Below the pieces are notes generated by a model that made no database searches, had not been told where the DNA came from, and saw nothing but the letters and a program-made list of their open reading frames with translations. A stretch of DNA of 64,000 nucleotides from Chryseobacterium sp. SORGH_AS_0447 (GTDB lineage: Bacteria; Bacteroidota; Bacteroidia; Flavobacteriales; Weeksellaceae), in the NCBI RefSeq assembly GCF_030818695.1, contig NZ_JAUTAR010000001.1:434001-498000 (forward strand), given 5' to 3'. This document shows positions 16,840-26,397 of this stretch, piece by piece; the stretch's first letter is position 1; the number at the start of each line of letters is the position of its first letter. A program made the position numbers and the translations under genes.

Positions 16840-18315
16840 TTGAAAAAATTAATTTTCGTCCTGTTCTCGTCGGTTTGCCTTGGACAGACGGATCAGTATA
16901 AGCAAATCCTTTTAACCAAAAAGCTGGGTAAAGAGGTCCGTTCCTATTCAAAAGGCTACGGCATGTTTACGGATACGAGAACCGGGAAGACCGGGATTGT
17001 AGATTCTATCGGCAATATTACTTTTGATTATCCCTTTAAAAGCGAGATTTCCCATTTATGGAAAAACCGGTTTGTCTTACGGGCCAAATCCGGAAAATCC
17101 AACGGAAAGACGGCTATTATTGATGCCAATGGGAAGGAAATTATTCCGATGGATATATTTAAATTCAGGACGTGGGAAAATAAGGACCGCCTGATTTATA
17201 GTAAGCAGGGAAAAGACTGCGTCTATGATTTCAACGGAAATCAGATCATTCCGTTTTCAGAAAAGATCGTGTTCGGAAGCGAGAACAGGTTCTTTGTGAA
17301 AAATGACGGAGTATGGAAAATTTATGATCTCAACGGAAAAAAAATTTCGGACAGGGAATTTACAGAAGATCTGCGCTTTTATAAAGGCAGGACTTATCTT
17401 TCCAAAGGAGAGAAATCGGGTGAAGTTATTGATAACAACGGGACTACGATCAGCACAATTTCCAGCCATAATGTAGACAATATCAATGCTTTTCCTTATC
17501 TCATTACCCTGGATGCTTCTACAGAAAAATACGGAATTATTGATGAAAAGGAAAAAGTAGTTGCTGATGAAATCTATGAACAGGCTTTTGTAGGAAGAGA
17601 ATATATCTACCTTACGAAAGATGATAAAGTAAGCATATTTTCGAAGAAGGAAGGGAAGCTGTATGATCTTGATTACCATTATGTAAACCCTATTTTTAAT
17701 GGTCTTTTCAAAACCTCCCAGGATCAGAAAAATCCTAAAACTGCCGTTGTAAAGCTGAACGGAGAAGTTGTTTTCCCGAAAGAATATGACAGGGTGGAAG
17801 GGCTTACCATTTCCGGCGAAAAATACCTGTACCTGAGAAAGGACGATGAAGAACAAATTTTAAATAAAGATTTAAAAAATATCCTGAACGGAGAGTACGG
17901 AATTGAAAAAATATTCCCGAATACCCTTATTCTGAACAAAGACAATAGCTATTATACTTTTACACCGAAAACGGGACTTTATAAAGAACTGAAACAGCTG
18001 AAAGAGGTTAGGGAATCTGAACTTTATCCCGCACTTATCGGACAAAATACTGATAATTTTTACGGCGTAATGGATGAAAACGGCAACGAAATCGTTCCTT
18101 TTGCATACGATGACATCACGACTTTCCTGGGCGCTAATGAATTTATCGTTAAAAAAGACGGCAAATTTGGAGTAACCAACCATGAAAATGAGCCGCTGAC
18201 GGAAGTGAAATATGATCAGTTCCTCAATGAGAAAAAAGGAATAAGACTTACAAGAGGTAAAGAAACTGAATTTATCTACTTCACGGAACAGAAGGACCGG
18301 AATTCTATCGATTAG
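16840..18315 (+). CDS. Secreted WG-repeat protein
   Basis: A 491-residue protein with a short signal peptide (MKKLIFVLFSSVCLGQ) and tandem WG-type repeats. Repeats are visible as recurring KYGVMDENGNEIVP-like and IIDANGKEIIP segments of about 40-60 residues through the whole chain. WG-repeat proteins are predicted beta-rich and periplasmic or surface-exposed, with mostly unknown binding partners. The TTG start abuts the rsmI TAA stop, so it belongs to the same transcript. No terminator was identified before fabG. Confidence 0.82.
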   Translation: MKKLIFVLFSSVCLGQTDQYKQILLTKKLGKEVRSYSKGYGMFTDTRTGKTGIVDSIGNITFDYPFKSEISHLWKNRFVLRAKSGKSNGKTAIIDANGKEIIPMDIFKFRTWENKDRLIYSKQGKDCVYDFNGNQIIPFSEKIVFGSENRFFVKNDGVWKIYDLNGKKISDREFTEDLRFYKGRTYLSKGEKSGEVIDNNGTTISTISSHNVDNINAFPYLITLDASTEKYGIIDEKEKVVADEIYEQAFVGREYIYLTKDDKVSIFSKKEGKLYDLDYHYVNPIFNGLFKTSQDQKNPKTAVVKLNGEVVFPKEYDRVEGLTISGEKYLYLRKDDEEQILNKDLKNILNGEYGIEKIFPNTLILNKDNSYYTFTPKTGLYKELKQLKEVRESELYPALIGQNTDNFYGVMDENGNEIVPFAYDDITTFLGANEFIVKKDGKFGVTNHENEPLTEVKYDQFLNEKKGIRLTRGKETEFIYFTEQKDRNSID

Positions 18316-18400
18316 GCAATCATAATCATTTTATGACAAAAAACAACTGAAAAATTTCGCTAAAAGAGTGATTTAAAATGCAATGAATAACATTTTGTAA

Positions 18401-18408
18401 TATCTTTG
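18401..18408 (+). promoter_or_regulatory. Putative -7 box of the fabG promoter (TATCTTTG)
   Basis: Match to TAnnTTTG about 92 nt upstream of fabG. A second near-match, TATCTTCG, lies downstream near 18441. No clear -33 TTTG was seen. Confidence 0.5.
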
Positions 18409-18499
18409 CGCACTGTTTTATTTCAGTAAAGCTAAATAATGTATCTTCGCGCAAATTTCAAGGAGCGAGTAAGTTATAAAGAAAATAATTGTCATACAT

Positions 18500-19243
18500 A
18501 TGAAACTATTAGAAGGAAAAGTAGCGCTAATAACGGGAGCTACACGAGGAATCGGTAAAGGAATTGCTGAAATGTACGCTCAACAAGGGGCAAAAGTAGC
18601 ATTCACCTATGCCGGCTCTGTAGACAAAGCTAGGGAATTAGAAGCAGCTTTAAGTTCTGTAACTCAAATTAAAGGGTACCAGTCGGATGCATCGGATTTT
18701 GATGCTGCACAAACTTTGGTGGATGAAGTAATCGCCGAGTTTGGTAAAATCGATATTCTGATTAACAACGCAGGAATTACCAAAGACAACCTGTTGTTGA
18801 GAATGTCTAAAGAAGACTGGGACAAAGTAATCAATGTAAACCTGGATTCCGTATTTAACCTTACTAAGGCGGTAATTAAGCCGATGATGAAGGCCAAAGC
18901 AGGATCTATTATCAATATGACATCGGTAGTTGGGATCAGCGGAAATGCAGGACAGGCCAATTATGCCGCTTCGAAAGCAGGAGTGATCGGTTTTACAAAA
19001 TCGGTAGCTTTGGAATTAGGTTCTAGAAATATCCGTTGCAACGCTATTGCGCCGGGATTCATCCAGACTGAAATGACGGATGCTTTGGATGACAAGGCTA
19101 AAGAAAAATGGAATGAATCGATCCCGATGAAAAAACTTGGCCATACCCAGGATGTAGCCAATGCGTGTGTATTTTTAGGAAGCGAAATGTCTTCTTACGT
19201 GACCGGGCAGACGCTGAACGTAGACGGAGGTTTATTAACATAA
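18500..19243 (+). CDS. fabG: 3-oxoacyl-[acyl-carrier-protein] reductase
   Basis: FabG reduces beta-ketoacyl-ACP with NADPH in fatty acid elongation. The 247-residue SDR protein has the cofactor loop TGATRGIGKGIA, the NNAG motif in INNAGITKDN, and the catalytic Ser-Tyr-Lys set in MTSVVG and GQANYAASKAG. The C-terminal VTGQTLNVDGG is typical of FabG rather than a generic SDR. It is monocistronic, with its own terminator, and convergent with guaC. Confidence 0.93.
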   Translation: MKLLEGKVALITGATRGIGKGIAEMYAQQGAKVAFTYAGSVDKARELEAALSSVTQIKGYQSDASDFDAAQTLVDEVIAEFGKIDILINNAGITKDNLLLRMSKEDWDKVINVNLDSVFNLTKAVIKPMMKAKAGSIINMTSVVGISGNAGQANYAASKAGVIGFTKSVALELGSRNIRCNAIAPGFIQTEMTDALDDKAKEKWNESIPMKKLGHTQDVANACVFLGSEMSSYVTGQTLNVDGGLLT

Positions 19244-19269
19244 GAATCTTTAAGAGTAAAATATAAATG

Positions 19270-19300
19270 AAAATCCGTCGTACTGACGGATTTTCTGTTT
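19270..19300 (+). terminator. Intrinsic terminator of fabG
   Basis: AAAATCCGTC/GACGGATTTT stem with a short loop followed by T-rich sequence, about 27 nt after the fabG stop. Confidence 0.85.
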
Positions 19301-19350
19301 TAAAGGTATCAAATATTTCAGGCTGAACCGTTCAACGTTTTATTCAGTTG

Positions 19351-20391
19351 CTACTCTTTAAATATCTGGTTTTCCTGTTCCTGAACCCGGATAAATGTTG
19401 TTCTTTTAGAAAGCTGTTTCAGGGTAGATGCGCCTACATAAGTACAGGTCGAACGCACTCCGCCGAGAATGTCTTTTACCGTTTCGGAAACCGGACCTTT
19501 GTACGGGACACGTACGGTTTTCCCTTCAGAGGCACGGTATTCTGCCACACCTCCCGAATGTTTATCCATTGCCGTTTTCGAACTCATTCCGTAAAACAAC
19601 CGGTATCTTTTGCCATTTTCTTCTACAATTTCGCCACCGCTTTCATCGTGGCCAGCAAACATTCCGCCCAGCATTACGAAATCGGCTCCGCCACCGAAAG
19701 CTTTAGCCACATCTCCGGGCACTTTACAGCCGCCGTCTGCGATAATATGGCCGCCAAGTCCGTGCGCGGCATCCGCACATTCGATAATGGCAGAAAGCTG
19801 AGGATAGCCCACGCCGGTTTTTATACGGGTGGTACAAACGGAACCCGGACCGATTCCAACTTTAATGATGTCTGCACCTACTAAAAGCAGCTCTTCCACC
19901 ATTTCTCCAGTCACCACATTTCCGGCCATAATAATTTTATCCGGGAAATTTGCCCTTGCCTTCTTCACAAACTCCACAAAATGCTCGGAATAGCCATTGG
20001 CTACGTCGATACAGAGAAACTCGATTTTTGGGTGGTTGTTGAGGATTCTTTTTAATTTTTCTTCATCTGCCTTTCCGGTTCCGGTGCTTAGAGCAATATA
20101 CTGATGAATATTTTCCGGCTGGCTGTCCAGAAATTCCGTCCATTCTTCCACGGAATAATGTTTATGAACGGCGGTAATGATCTTCTCTTTTGCCAGCTCC
20201 AGCGCCATTTCGAAAGTTCCGACCGTATCCATATTGGCGGCAATCAGGGGAATGCCTTTCCATTTTTTTTGGGTATGCTTAAAGGTAAATTCTCTTTCCA
20301 GATCCACTTCCGAACGGGATTTCAGCGTAGAACGCTTCGGGCGGAACATCACATCCTTAAATCCCAGTTTAATATCATATTCTATTCTCAT
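19351..20391 (-). CDS. guaC: GMP reductase
   Basis: GMP reductase deaminates GMP to IMP with NADPH, linking guanine and adenine nucleotide pools. The 346-residue length equals the classical GuaC form (about 347). Visible motifs are [16 protein letters not shown] near the N-terminus and the catalytic Cys loop [10 protein letters not shown]. The phosphate-binding [16 protein letters not shown] and the flap [12 protein letters not shown] are also present. Unlike IMP dehydrogenase it lacks CBS domains. It is convergent with fabG and transcribed alone. Confidence 0.95.
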   Translation of the reverse strand: MRIEYDIKLGFKDVMFRPKRSTLKSRSEVDLEREFTFKHTQKKWKGIPLIAANMDTVGTFEMALELAKEKIITAVHKHYSVEEWTEFLDSQPENIHQYIALSTGTGKADEEKLKRILNNHPKIEFLCIDVANGYSEHFVEFVKKARANFPDKIIMAGNVVTGEMVEELLLVGADIIKVGIGPGSVCTTRIKTGVGYPQLSAIIECADAAHGLGGHIIADGGCKVPGDVAKAFGGGADFVMLGGMFAGHDESGGEIVEENGKRYRLFYGMSSKTAMDKHSGGVAEYRASEGKTVRVPYKGPVSETVKDILGGVRSTCTYVGASTLKQLSKRTTFIRVQEQENQIFKE

Positions 20392-20560
20392 AATTTGGAA
20401 AATTATTTTACTTAAATGTATGAAAAAAAGTCAATAGATTCCCTTTTTAAGGGTTTTATAAACAGTACAAATTATTTTTCCTCTTCCGGATCTGAATGAC
20501 AAACCGGATTAAAATACGATTTCATTGGCTGCTTTCATAAAAACCGGTATTTTTGAAACC

Positions 20561-21322
20561 ATGGATTTTCCTGTTACTTTTCATCTATTCGGTAAAACGG
20601 TTCTCGCGCATCCGCTTTTTGAAGCTTTGGGGATGTTTGTCGGGATGCGGTATTATTTTTATTTAAAAAGAAAATCGAAGGAAAAAACCTCGTTCAATAC
20701 TTCGGCGGCTGTTCTTATCGGAGCGACGGCCGGGGCTTTATTCGGTTCCAAGCTCATCGGAAACCTGGAAAACCCATACAGGCTTTTGGAACATTTCGAT
20801 TTCCCATCACTCTGGACCAGCAATACGATTGTCGGAGGGTTGGCTTTCGGCTTGCTGGGAGTAGAGCTGGCCAAGAAAGTAGTCGGTCACAAGGAAAGCA
20901 CCGGCGACCTGATTGTTTTTCCATTAATCCTGGCCATGATCATCGGAAGGATTGGCTGCTTTCTTACCGGGATCTATGAAGAGACGTATGGAGTACCAAC
21001 CGATTCCGTTTTCGGGATGTATCTGGGAGATCAGTACCGCAGACATCCGGTAGCCTTGTATGAAATTGCTTTTCTCATTGTTTTATGGATGGTTTTAAAA
21101 GTTATTCAGCGAAAAAACAGATCTCCTTCAGGGTTTATTTTTCAGATCTTTATGTTGGCTTATTTCACCTTCAGGCTGATGCTGGATTTCATTAAGCCAA
21201 GACTGGAAATCATCGGGAATGTAGGAACTATTCAAATCGTATGTATTTGCGTAATTATTTATTACATTTATAAAATAAAAAACACGGTTCATCTTTATCA
21301 CCATAAAAATCAAAACCTATGA
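20561..21322 (+). CDS. Divergent prolipoprotein diacylglyceryl transferase (Lgt)-family membrane protein
   Basis: A multi-pass membrane protein of 253 residues from ATG 20561 (a TTG at 20525 is possible). It resembles Lgt in the segments GRIGCFLTGIYEETYG and RRHPVALYEI and in the late FRLMLDFIKPR helix. Two positions important in true Lgt differ: the HGGL histidine reads VGGL, and the GRxGNF asparagine is Cys. It may therefore act on a different lipid or acceptor. Its stop overlaps the next gene by 4 nt (ATGA), and a Tes-like radical SAM gene follows, which hints at lipid modification. Family membership is good; lipoprotein maturation is doubtful. Confidence 0.75.
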   Translation: MDFPVTFHLFGKTVLAHPLFEALGMFVGMRYYFYLKRKSKEKTSFNTSAAVLIGATAGALFGSKLIGNLENPYRLLEHFDFPSLWTSNTIVGGLAFGLLGVELAKKVVGHKESTGDLIVFPLILAMIIGRIGCFLTGIYEETYGVPTDSVFGMYLGDQYRRHPVALYEIAFLIVLWMVLKVIQRKNRSPSGFIFQIFMLAYFTFRLMLDFIKPRLEIIGNVGTIQIVCICVIIYYIYKIKNTVHLYHHKNQNL

Positions 21323-21555
21323 AAATTCTGACACTTTTGGAAGTTGGCAATCTCGGAGGCCTAGTCCTGATGATTATTCTCATCATTCTGTTTGCTGCTT
21401 CCGTTTTTTCTCTGATTGTTACGGTTATTGTTAAAGTCATTTACGAATCAAAAGACAACCGGAAATTTTCCAGGAAACAGTTTATTCAGACGATGCTGAT
21501 TTGCCTGCTATTCTGTGGATTGGTGAGCGGATTTATTTGTGGAGGAGGAATTTAA
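21319..21555 (+). CDS. Small two-helix membrane protein
   Basis: A 78-residue protein of unknown family with two hydrophobic segments, about residues 14-40 (LGGLVLMIILIILF...) and 57-75. A short basic loop (ESKDNRKFSRKQF) lies between them. Its start overlaps the Lgt-like stop and the radical SAM gene follows 9 nt later, so the three genes are almost certainly one operon. It may be an accessory subunit; no function can be assigned from sequence. Confidence 0.75.
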   Translation: MKILTLLEVGNLGGLVLMIILIILFAASVFSLIVTVIVKVIYESKDNRKFSRKQFIQTMLICLLFCGLVSGFICGGGI

Positions 21556-21564
21556 AATAAAATT

Positions 21565-22968
21565 ATGCCGGTAAGAAATTATACGTACTACGATTACACG
21601 ATCAGCCTGTGCCCCGAATGCCTGAAAAGGGTAGGTGCTAAAATTATTATTGAGGATGAAGCAGTCTTTATGACCAAAAGATGCCCTGATCACGGATTTT
21701 TCAAAACCAAAATCGCTTCGGACGTCCATTACTACAAGAACATCAGAAATTACAATAAAGCTTCGGAAATGCCGGTGCATTTCGGGACAGAAGTAGAATA
21801 TGGCTGCCCTTACGATTGCGGCCTGTGTGTGGATCATGAGCAGCACAGTTGTCTTTCCATCGTTGAGGTGACGGACCGCTGCAATCTGACCTGCCCGACC
21901 TGCTACGCCATGTCCTCTCCGCACTACGGAAGCCACCGCACCCTGGAAGAAATCGAAGCGATGTTTGATATCATTGTTAAAAATGAAGGAGAGCCCGATG
22001 TCGTCCAGATCAGCGGAGGAGAGCCGACCATTCATCCCGAGTTCTTTAAAATCATGGATATTGCCAAATCGAAGCCCATCAAACATTTAATGCTGAATAC
22101 CAACGGCGTGAGAATTGCGAACGATCCGGGATTTGCCGAGAAGCTGGCAACCTACGCACCGGAATTTGAGATTTATCTTCAGTTTGATTCGTTTAAACCG
22201 GAAGTATTGCAGGATTTCAGGGGAAAAGACCTTGCTGACGTCCGGATGAAAGCTCTTGAGAAATTAAATGCTTTGAATCTTTCGACAACACTCGTTATCG
22301 TATTGCAGAAAGATAAAAATATTGATGAAATCGGGCAGATTATCGAGTTTGCTTTAAAACAGAAATGCGTCCGCGGGATTACCTTCCAGCCGGTGGAAAT
22401 TGCCGGGAGAAACCGTGACGATTCTTCAAACGAAAAAATTACGTTAACAGAAGTAAGACAGGAAATCTTAAACCAGTTTCCGCTGCTGAATTCAGATGAT
22501 ATTATTCCGGTTCCGTGTAATCCTGACGCTCTGGCGATGGGATATATCTTAAAGCTGGAAGGAGAAACCATTCCTTTAACCCGATACATCAATCCTGCTG
22601 ATCTGCTGAACAATGAAACCCGGAATACCATCGTCTACGAACAGGATACCGGATTGCAGATGCAGCTGCTGGATATTTTCAGTACAGGGATTTCCGTGGA
22701 TAAAGTACAGCCTAAAGTCAACCAGCTATTGTGCTGTCTTCCTGAGGTTTCCGCGCCCAATCTGGATTATGATAACCTGTTCAGGATCATCATTATGAAC
22801 TTTATGGATGCCCATGATTTTGACGTACGGGCAGTAAAGAAATCCTGCGTTCATATCGTAAATAAAGATTTAAAGCTTATTCCTTTTGAAACAATGAATC
22901 TTTTTTACCGGGATGATAAAAGCAAATATCTGGAAGAATTAAGAAGAGAGGATAAAGTGCTGTTTTGA
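21565..22968 (+). CDS. Radical SAM protein of the MJ0619/Tes (tetraether synthase)-like group
   Basis: A 467-residue radical SAM enzyme with the cluster motif C106-x3-C110-x2-C113 (RCNLTCPTC) and the SAM-binding QISGGEPTIHPEF. It carries further cysteines: C16/C19 and C40 near the N-terminus, and C81-x3-C85-x2-C88 plus C96 (YGCPYDCGLCVDHEQHSC). This layout matches the archaeal MJ0619/Tes-like family, whose members modify pterins or join lipid chains, and related bacterial membrane-spanning-lipid synthases. With the Lgt-like neighbour, a lipid substrate is plausible but inferred. A hairpin terminator overlaps its last codons. Confidence 0.8.
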   Translation: MPVRNYTYYDYTISLCPECLKRVGAKIIIEDEAVFMTKRCPDHGFFKTKIASDVHYYKNIRNYNKASEMPVHFGTEVEYGCPYDCGLCVDHEQHSCLSIVEVTDRCNLTCPTCYAMSSPHYGSHRTLEEIEAMFDIIVKNEGEPDVVQISGGEPTIHPEFFKIMDIAKSKPIKHLMLNTNGVRIANDPGFAEKLATYAPEFEIYLQFDSFKPEVLQDFRGKDLADVRMKALEKLNALNLSTTLVIVLQKDKNIDEIGQIIEFALKQKCVRGITFQPVEIAGRNRDDSSNEKITLTEVRQEILNQFPLLNSDDIIPVPCNPDALAMGYILKLEGETIPLTRYINPADLLNNETRNTIVYEQDTGLQMQLLDIFSTGISVDKVQPKVNQLLCCLPEVSAPNLDYDNLFRIIIMNFMDAHDFDVRAVKKSCVHIVNKDLKLIPFETMNLFYRDDKSKYLEELRREDKVLF

Positions 22969-22985
22969 TTTAGCACTTTTTCTCA
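22954..22985 (+). terminator. Intrinsic terminator overlapping the radical SAM stop codon
   Basis: AAAGTGCT (22954-22961) pairs with AGCACTTT (22972-22979), followed by TTTTCT. The stop codon lies in the loop. Confidence 0.8.
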
Positions 22986-23015
22986 TAGTTCAAGACAAGA
23001 AAATGGTCTAAAAAG

Positions 23016-23049
23016 AAAAGAGGCGAAAAATTTTCACCTCTTTATTTTT
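23016..23049. terminator. Bidirectional terminator before surE
   Basis: AAAGAGG/CCTCTTT with an inner GAAAA/TTTTC stem, flanked by A- and T-rich runs. It serves mainly the minus-strand surE. Confidence 0.8.
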
Positions 23050-23052
23050 TAT

Positions 23053-23823
23053 TTAATCAAATTTCATCACCTCGTTCAGCGTATTCATGTATTCATACGC
23101 AGTAAGGTCAAACTTTACCGGAACAATAGAGATATATCCGTTGGCAAGAGCTGTTTCGTCGGCATCTTCGGATTCATCCATGTTATTGAAATAACCGGTC
23201 AGCCAGTAATATTTTTTACCGTGAGGATTTACCCTTTCATCAAAACTCTCTTCCCATTTGGCATGTGCCTGCTTGCAGACTTTTACCCCTTTGATTTCTT
23301 CTTTTGCAAGCTTCGGGATATTTACGTTTAAAACAATCCCTTTAGGCATCGGATTCTCCAGGGTTCTTTTAACGATATTCTGAATGTATTCTTTAGCTTG
23401 TGTAAAATCGGCTTCCCAGCTGAAATCCAAAAGCGAAAAGCCAATGGCCGGAAGATTTTCTACTCCTGCTTCCACTGCGGCAGACATCGTCCCCGAATAG
23501 ATAACATTAATGGATGAATTCGCTCCGTGATTGATTCCGGAAACTACAATGTCCGGTCTTCTCGGCAGAATTTTATCAAGTGCCATTTTTACGCAGTCCA
23601 CCGGTGTTCCGCTGCAGGAAAAATCGGTCTGTGGACCTTCCAGATGAACTTCTTCATAGCTTAAAGTAGAATTGATGGTAATGGCATGGCCTTTACCGCT
23701 TTGTGGAGAATTGGGCGCTACCACCACGACATCTCCGATTTCGTTCATAAAACTGACAAGATTTCTGATACCCGGTGCTGTAATTCCGTCGTCATTAGTT
23801 ACCAGAATAAGAGGTCTTTCCAT
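23053..23823 (-). CDS. surE: 5'/3'-nucleotidase SurE
   Basis: SurE is a metal-dependent nucleoside monophosphate phosphatase linked to stationary-phase survival. The product (256 residues from the chosen start) has LVTNDDGITAPGIRNL, APNSPQSGKGHAIT, SGTPVDCVKMAL and SGINHGANS, which carry the metal and substrate ligands. Three in-frame Met codons lie at 23844, 23829 and 23823. A -7 box at 23842-23849 puts transcription just upstream of 23836, so 23829 or 23823 is the likely start; 23823 (MERPLILVTNDDG) was chosen for fit to the family. Confidence 0.94.
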   Translation of the reverse strand: MERPLILVTNDDGITAPGIRNLVSFMNEIGDVVVVAPNSPQSGKGHAITINSTLSYEEVHLEGPQTDFSCSGTPVDCVKMALDKILPRRPDIVVSGINHGANSSINVIYSGTMSAAVEAGVENLPAIGFSLLDFSWEADFTQAKEYIQNIVKRTLENPMPKGIVLNVNIPKLAKEEIKGVKVCKQAHAKWEESFDERVNPHGKKYYWLTGYFNNMDESEDADETALANGYISIVPVKFDLTAYEYMNTLNEVMKFD

Positions 23824-24215
23824 ATACATTTTTAATTTTAACAAATATACTATAAAAGCTTTTCTTTAAAACCTTTGTATTTAAATATTATCTGAATATT
23901 CCATCGGTTTATTTAATCATTAATGATCAGCTATAATTGGATACTCGGCTAAAATTTTTACAGTTTACATTCATTTTATTATCTAAAATTTCAGTCAAAG
24001 AGACTGCAATCATAACTTTCTAAATTTATCATTTATTCTTTTTATTCTGAATTTTAACAGTCTGAATTTATGAAAACCTTCGTATTAATAAAATCTCTTA
24101 AAAGTAATTGTTAATTGCAAATAAGGTATTAAATTTGATAGTTTGTAACGGGACGTAAAAAAGTACGACCTATCAAAGAACTTTTTTAAATTTAATAAAA
24201 ATACATTACAGATTT
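23824..24215. other. Gene-free gap between surE and prc
   Basis: About 390 bp, AT-rich. A minus-strand -7 box for surE (TATATTTG; CAAATATA at 23842-23849) is visible. On plus, TTTGATAGTTTG near 24136 only approximates TAnnTTTG. No RNA gene or small protein could be supported. Confidence 0.45.
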
Positions 24216-26345
24216 ATGTGGAAAAATTTTAAGCTGAATAAATTTTTACTCCTAATTCCATTAACAAGTCTAATGTTTTGTTTCAACTCGCCTAAAAATG
24301 ATGACGAAAAGATGCAGACGATAATGGTGAGCGTAAAAAATACACTTTCTTATTTACATTACAGCCCAAAACCGATTAACGATGCTTATTCCAAAGATGT
24401 GTACAAGCATTATTTCGAATTGGTAGATCCGGGCAAAAGATACTTTATTCAGTCGGATATGGATGAGTTCGGTAAGCATGAAACCAAACTGGACGATTAT
24501 ATCAACCAGGGAGACCTTACGTTCTATAAACTGACGATCGACAGATTGTATCAGCGTGTGGATGAAATCGATAAAATCACCCAAGATATTTTCAGCAAGC
24601 CGATCAACCTTGAAGAGGACGAAACGCTTATTTTGGAGCCGAAAGCTAAAAAAGTTCCGGCTAACAAACAAGAGCAGTACAATGAATGGAAGAAGTTCAT
24701 CAAGTACAACATCCTTCAGGAAATTGAATCGATGAACAGCAAGGAAGAAGCTCAGAAAGAGAAGAAAGACTCCGTTCAGAAATACAACCTGAAAGATACT
24801 ATTAAATATCAGCCGCTTGCTGCGGACCAGAAGCTTAAAAAAGCAACGGACGAGGTGAAAGATCTTGTAAAAGAGACTTTTACAAGATTTAAGAAGAGAA
24901 AGAAAATGGATTGGTTTACCGTGTACATGAACGCTTATACGGAAGTTTTTGATCCGCACACCAACTATTATTCTCCGAAAGACAAAGAAGATTTTGATAC
25001 CAATTTTACCGGAAAAGTAATCGGAATCGGTGCCATCATCCAGGAGAAAAAAGGAAACCTTTATTTAGGGGCTCTTACCATCGGTGCGCCGGCATGGAAA
25101 TCCAAGCAGCTTTCTGAAGGCGATAAGATTTTGAAAGTAAAATCCAAGCCGAAGGAAGATGCTGTGAATGTTGTGGGAATGCTTTCCGACGAAGCGGTAC
25201 GGTTGATCAGAGGAGAGAAAGGTACACCGGTAACCCTTACGGTTCAGAAGAAAGACGGAACGATAAAAGATGTGACCATGATCCGTGAAGAAGTAGCCAT
25301 TGAAGATACATTTGCGAGAAGTATTGTGGTAAACTCTCCGAACGGAAAGAAATACGGATTCATTAACTTACCAAGCTTCAATGCCGATTTTGAAAACCCG
25401 AACGGCAGAAATGCTTCTGATGATATTAAAAATGAAATCGTAAAGCTGAAAGCACAGGGAATTCAGGGAATTGTTCTGGATCTTAGAAACAATGGAGGAG
25501 GATCTTTAACGGAAGTAGGAGATATTATGGGACTGTTTATGCAGGCCGGACCTTATGTTCAGGTGAAAGACGGAAACGGGAAAATTCAGACCTTAAAGAA
25601 TAAAAACGAAACGCCGATCTGGACAGGTCCGTTGGTGATCATGCAGAACGAATTGTCGGCATCTGCATCGGAAATTTTAGCTGGTGTTATGCAAGATTAC
25701 GGCAGAGCAATGATCATTGGTTCGCCTCAGTCTTTCGGAAAAGGTACGGTTCAAACGTTTGTAGATCTTAACAGGTTTCTGAATACGGAAGATGATTTCG
25801 GATCTTTAAAGCTGACCATTCAGAAATTCTACAGAATAACCGGAGAATCTACGCAGAGAAAAGGGATTGTATCTGACATCCAGATGAAAGACTTCTTCAC
25901 CTATGCTGAAATAGGAGAGCGATATGACGAATATGCCCTTGCCTGGGATAAAATTCCTTCCACCAACTTCCAGAAACTGAATTATTTCAATATTCAGGCG
26001 TTAGAAAAAGCCAGCAACGACAGAATGGCGAAGAATGCGAAGTACCAGCTTCTACTGGAATCGGCGCAATGGAGAGAGCAGCTGGATAAAGAAGAGACGA
26101 TTACTCTGAACATCAACAAGTTTAACGAATTGATGAAACAGAGAAAAGCGCAGATCGAAAAATTCAAATCGCTGACGAAATTTGAGAACGGACTTCAGTT
26201 TACCCTTTACCAAAACGAAATCGAAAGGGAGAAAAAGGACGAAGCCTTCAAGAAGAAATCCGAGATCTGGATTAAAAATCTTAAAAAAGACCTTTACCTT
26301 CAGGAAGCGATGAACATTATTGCAGACATGAGTGTAAAATCATAA
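24216..26345 (+). CDS. prc: Carboxy-terminal processing (tail-specific) protease
   Basis: A 709-residue S41-family serine protease of the periplasm or envelope. The N-terminus has a hydrophobic stretch with a lipobox-like ending (LTSLMFCFNS), suggesting a lipoprotein or uncleaved anchor. The Tsp N-terminal domain includes VFDPHTNYYSPKD, and a PDZ domain lies at about 260-350 (GAIIQEKKGNLYLGALTIG onward). The S41 core shows the nucleophile in ELSASASEILAGVMQDYGRA and the general-base lysine in SPQSFGKGTVQ. The Tsp C-terminal domain follows. It is monocistronic with its own terminator. Confidence 0.95.
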   Translation: MWKNFKLNKFLLLIPLTSLMFCFNSPKNDDEKMQTIMVSVKNTLSYLHYSPKPINDAYSKDVYKHYFELVDPGKRYFIQSDMDEFGKHETKLDDYINQGDLTFYKLTIDRLYQRVDEIDKITQDIFSKPINLEEDETLILEPKAKKVPANKQEQYNEWKKFIKYNILQEIESMNSKEEAQKEKKDSVQKYNLKDTIKYQPLAADQKLKKATDEVKDLVKETFTRFKKRKKMDWFTVYMNAYTEVFDPHTNYYSPKDKEDFDTNFTGKVIGIGAIIQEKKGNLYLGALTIGAPAWKSKQLSEGDKILKVKSKPKEDAVNVVGMLSDEAVRLIRGEKGTPVTLTVQKKDGTIKDVTMIREEVAIEDTFARSIVVNSPNGKKYGFINLPSFNADFENPNGRNASDDIKNEIVKLKAQGIQGIVLDLRNNGGGSLTEVGDIMGLFMQAGPYVQVKDGNGKIQTLKNKNETPIWTGPLVIMQNELSASASEILAGVMQDYGRAMIIGSPQSFGKGTVQTFVDLNRFLNTEDDFGSLKLTIQKFYRITGESTQRKGIVSDIQMKDFFTYAEIGERYDEYALAWDKIPSTNFQKLNYFNIQALEKASNDRMAKNAKYQLLLESAQWREQLDKEETITLNINKFNELMKQRKAQIEKFKSLTKFENGLQFTLYQNEIEREKKDEAFKKKSEIWIKNLKKDLYLQEAMNIIADMSVKS

Positions 26346-26350
26346 AATAA

Positions 26351-26384
26351 AAAAAACCGCTGATGAAAGTCAGCGGTTTTTTTA
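26351..26384. terminator. Bidirectional terminator between prc and sodC
   Basis: AAAAAACCGCTGA...TCAGCGGTTTTTTT: perfect stem with A-run and T-run on both sides, located between convergent genes. Confidence 0.9.
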
Positions 26385-26397
26385 TTGAAAGATGCCG

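Noticed and set aside
17257..17856. 199-codon antisense ORF in the WG-repeat gene
   Set aside because: Low-complexity Phe/Ile-rich product, a shadow of the AT-rich coding strand.
21508..22086. 192-codon antisense ORF in the radical SAM gene
   Set aside because: Covers the conserved Cys motifs of the real gene on the other strand; no support of its own.
24354..24959. 201-codon antisense ORF in prc
   Set aside because: Mirrors a conserved protease frame and has no recognisable domain.
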